Below are positions 6,429 to 7,632 of a stretch of 7,632 nucleotides of DNA, piece after piece (the stretch's first letter is position 1; each line of letters starts with the position of its first letter). The notes below the pieces were generated by a model. The model was not told where the DNA came from. It did no database searches and worked only from the letters and a program-made list of their open reading frames with translations. The DNA lies in contig JAQTRG010000024.1 in the NCBI GenBank assembly GCA_028711945.1, forward strand, positions 1 through 7,632, in the 5' to 3' direction. The position numbers and the translations under genes were made by a program. Origin of the DNA: Minisyncoccota bacterium (GTDB taxonomy: Bacteria > Patescibacteriota > Minisyncoccia > Minisyncoccales > Minisyncoccaceae).

Positions 6429-6533
6429 TTCTGGACACGATTCTGGACATTCTGGACACGATTCTGGACAAACTGTGGACATTCTGGACAAATCGGGGAC
6501 AATCTGGACAGATTCTGGACACGATTCTGGACA
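6429..6533. repeat. Iteron-like array of ten 9-bp TTCTGGACA repeats
   Basis: Seven exact copies of TTCTGGACA begin at 6429, 6441, 6450, 6462, 6482, 6513 and 6525. Variants begin at 6473 (CTGTGGACA), 6493 (TCGGGGACA) and 6502 (ATCTGGACA). The 3' GGACA is invariant in all ten. Spacing alternates between 9 bp (abutting) and 11-12 bp (often with a CGA or AAC linker), giving a compound period of 20-23 bp, near two helical turns. Such phasing suggests protein binding on one DNA face. The complement TGTCCAGAA is a loose relative of the DnaA box TTATCCACA; the 6473 unit is closest (ATGTCCACA, 7 of 9). A replication-initiation or partition role is inferred from this and from the flanking parS sites. 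Confidence 0.9.
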
Positions 6534-6538
6534 AACTA

Positions 6539-6609
6539 TGGGCCTGACAAGAATCAGACTTATATTGTTTCCTTGCAAAGACAATGTTTTGTCATTGAGC
6601 TACATATCT
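6539..6609 (-). pseudogene. Degenerate tRNA-like gene, resembles tRNA-Ala (UGC)
   Basis: Read on the minus strand, this stretch can be laid out in exactly 71 nt like its two tRNA neighbours: 5' AGATATG, then TAGCTC, D loop AATGACA, an anticodon loop TTTGCAA (anticodon TGC, codon GCA), a T stem ATAAG/CTTGT around TCTGATT, then 3' CAGGCCC and A. Several stems fail: the acceptor has only about four of seven pairs, the D stem two of four, the anticodon stem has a G-A mismatch, the D loop lacks GG, and the T loop has TCT for TTC. A parS site sits 4 bp upstream, as at the intact tRNAs. It is probably a decayed tRNA; an unusual functional RNA or a chance resemblance cannot be excluded. Confidence 0.45.
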
Positions 6610-6613
6610 TAGA

Positions 6614-6629
6614 TGTTTCACGTGGAACA
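6614..6629. promoter_or_regulatory. parS site (ParB-binding palindrome, one-base variant)
   Basis: TGTTTCACGTGGAACA, whose complement TGTTCCACGTGAAACA is exactly the form widely used as the bacterial parS consensus. The single departure from symmetry falls at the degenerate position. It lies between the tRNA-Ala 3' end (14 bp away) and the 5' end of the degenerate tRNA-like gene (4 bp away). Confidence 0.93.
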
Positions 6630-6643
6630 TTCAAAGGATTTTG

Positions 6644-6714
6644 TGGACCTGATGGGAATTGAACTCATGTTTCTGCTATGCGAAAGCAGTATTCTGCCGT
6701 TGAATTACAGGCCC
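6644..6714 (-). tRNA. tRNA-Ala (anticodon CGC)
   Basis: A 71-nt cloverleaf. The acceptor GGGCCTG pairs with CAGGTCC and includes G3-U70, the hallmark of alanine tRNAs; the discriminator is A. The D stem is ATTC/GAAT with GG in the loop. The anticodon stem CTGCT/AGCAG encloses TTCGCAT, giving anticodon CGC (codon GCG). The T stem ATGAG/CCCAT has one A-C mismatch around TTCAATT. CCA is not encoded. A parS site ends 5 bp upstream, and the cca gene ends just beyond that. Confidence 0.93.
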
Positions 6715-6719
6715 ATACA

Positions 6720-6735
6720 TGTTTCACGTGAAACA
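6720..6735. promoter_or_regulatory. parS site (ParB-binding palindrome)
   Basis: Perfect palindrome TGTTTCACGTGAAACA, identical to the site at 6397. It directly abuts the TAA stop codon of the cca gene (6738-6736) and lies 5 bp upstream of the tRNA-Ala 5' end. It is the outermost of the three sites seen. Confidence 0.93.
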
Positions 6736-7632
6736 TTATGTAACCCAGTATTTTTCCTTAGTCATTTGATCTTCTTTGGTGATAACCTTATTTCTTTCTA
6801 GTTTAGCGTTATCTGCTAATTCTTTTAACTCAGAGTCTTTTAATTCGTTTATTTCTAGTAATTTCTTCTTTAAATGCCTTTTATTGTTGTTTTTAGGGTC
6901 TTTTAGCACTTCTTCTAATAATACATCCAATAATTGGCCTATTTTAGGAGATGGTTGTATTTTTAGTATATTAATGATGTCTTCGCCATTAATTTTAAGC
7001 ATTTTAACAGATATTGGGTCTTTAGATACCTTATCAATCATATATTTAAGGTGTCTCAGCTTATATGGTTCAGCTTTGGGGCAGCCAGACCCAATTCTAT
7101 CAGCCATCCTTAGTTTTAATAGATCTTCAACGTTTTCAACTCCAACGTTTCTAACCAGTCTTCTGACTGATGATTCGCCAACTTCATCAACATTATAGTA
7201 AAAGAGATGATATCTGACTAAAGTAACTATCTTTTCAATGTCTTTTTTGGGGAATCTTAATCTTTCTAATAGTTTTTCAGCCATTTTAGCCCCAATTATC
7301 TCATGATTATAGAAAGTAGCATTTTCTCCTTGACCTCTTTTAGTCCTTGGCTTGCCTATATCATGCAATAGGGAAGCCATTCTTATATAGAAATCAAAGC
7401 CTTTTTGGGCTGAATAATGCAAACATTCAAGGTTATGCTTATAACAATCATATATATGATGTTTATTCTGATCTATCTCAAATCCTTCTTCTAGTTCAGG
7501 CATAATATATTGTAATAGCCCATTTTTCCTTAATGATTCAATTCCTTTTGCAGCATTATCACTATTAATCATCTTAATTAGTTCATCTCTGATTCTTTCT
7601 TGGGATATATTCTTTAATGATTGACTATTTCC
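6736..7632 (-). CDS. cca: CCA tRNA nucleotidyltransferase, C-terminal part with HD domain
   Basis: This is the last 298 residues of the enzyme that adds or repairs the 3' CCA of tRNAs using CTP and ATP; the catalytic nucleotidyltransferase head lies beyond the window edge. The frame is open from base 7632. The first visible residues, ISQERIRDELIKMI, are the typical family link, followed by GLLQYIMPEL. An HD phosphohydrolase domain follows, with HNLECL, SLLHDIGKP and a later NHEIIGA histidine. Near the end, LKINGEDIINILKIQPSPKIGQLLDVLLEEVLKDP is the characteristic C-terminal RNA-binding element, then a charged Lys/Glu-rich tail. HD-containing CCA enzymes also show phosphatase or phosphodiesterase activity in some bacteria. 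The two intact tRNAs just downstream lack encoded CCA, which fits the need for this enzyme. The stop codon touches a parS site. Confidence 0.93.
   Translation of the reverse strand, partial: GNSQSLKNISQERIRDELIKMINSDNAAKGIESLRKNGLLQYIMPELEEGFEIDQNKHHIYDCYKHNLECLHYSAQKGFDFYIRMASLLHDIGKPRTKRGQGENATFYNHEIIGAKMAEKLLERLRFPKKDIEKIVTLVRYHLFYYNVDEVGESSVRRLVRNVGVENVEDLLKLRMADRIGSGCPKAEPYKLRHLKYMIDKVSKDPISVKMLKINGEDIINILKIQPSPKIGQLLDVLLEEVLKDPKNNNKRHLKKKLLEINELKDSELKELADNAKLERNKVITKEDQMTKEKYWVT

Noticed and set aside
6429..6533. CRISPR array
   Set aside because: The units are only 9 bp and are separated by 0-3 bp linkers, with no unique spacers of about 30 bp and no cas genes nearby.
6205..6547. Open frames on both strands across the 9-bp repeats, giving repetitive Arg/Ser/Val or Trp/Leu/Asp peptides
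   Set aside because: The peptides arise from translating the repeat array and run through tRNA-Pro and a parS site. They show no family resemblance and no initiation signal.
6397..6735. Palindromes as transcription-factor operators, Noc sites or terminator hairpins
   Set aside because: The sequence is the parS consensus rather than the Noc-type ATTTCCCGGGAAAT. The dyads have no loop and no U-tract, so terminators are unlikely.
6776..7198. Plus-strand open frame of 140 codons opposite cca
   Set aside because: It is the antisense of a conserved CCA-enzyme region, is rich in Ser and Leu as expected of a shadow frame, and has no recognisable domain.

Overview
The window is AT-rich and every supported gene lies on the minus strand, so transcription runs from high to low coordinates. 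Small compact genes, spacers of about 10-40 bases, near absence of Shine-Dalgarno motifs, tRNA genes without encoded CCA, and a lipid supply that seems to depend on imported fatty acids together suggest a reduced-genome bacterium, most likely Patescibacteria/CPR. This placement is inference. TGA is used as a stop and TGG as Trp, so the code looks standard.

Region 1 (7632-6736) holds the C-terminal 298 residues of a CCA-adding tRNA nucleotidyltransferase with an HD domain. Region 2 (6735-6321) has no protein gene but is dense with sites: three ParB-binding parS palindromes, each 4-5 bp upstream of the 5' end of a tRNA or tRNA-like gene (tRNA-Ala(CGC), a degenerate Ala(UGC)-like tRNA, tRNA-Pro(CGG)), and a 105-bp array of ten 9-bp repeats. 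It looks like a centromere, and possibly part of an origin, interleaved with tRNA genes.

Region 3 (6287-1) is a run of eight lipid or membrane genes: canonical plsY, a CarS/DUF46-type CDP-lipid synthase, a short MscS-like membrane protein, a FakA-like kinase whose C-terminus is a DegV domain, two free-standing DegV/FakB fatty-acid-binding proteins, and two further divergent PlsY-like proteins, the last cut by the window edge.

Together these suggest a short route to phospholipid. FakB binds an imported fatty acid, FakA phosphorylates it to acyl-phosphate, PlsY enzymes transfer the acyl group to glycerol-3-phosphate (and perhaps to further acceptors), and the CarS-like enzyme activates the lipid with CTP. 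No fatty-acid synthesis gene, plsX, plsC or cdsA is present in the window; their presence elsewhere in the genome cannot be judged. The most unusual points are the FakA-DegV fusion with a degraded fatty-acid pocket, the three PlsY paralogues, the archaeal-type CDP-lipid synthase, and the parS/tRNA/repeat region.
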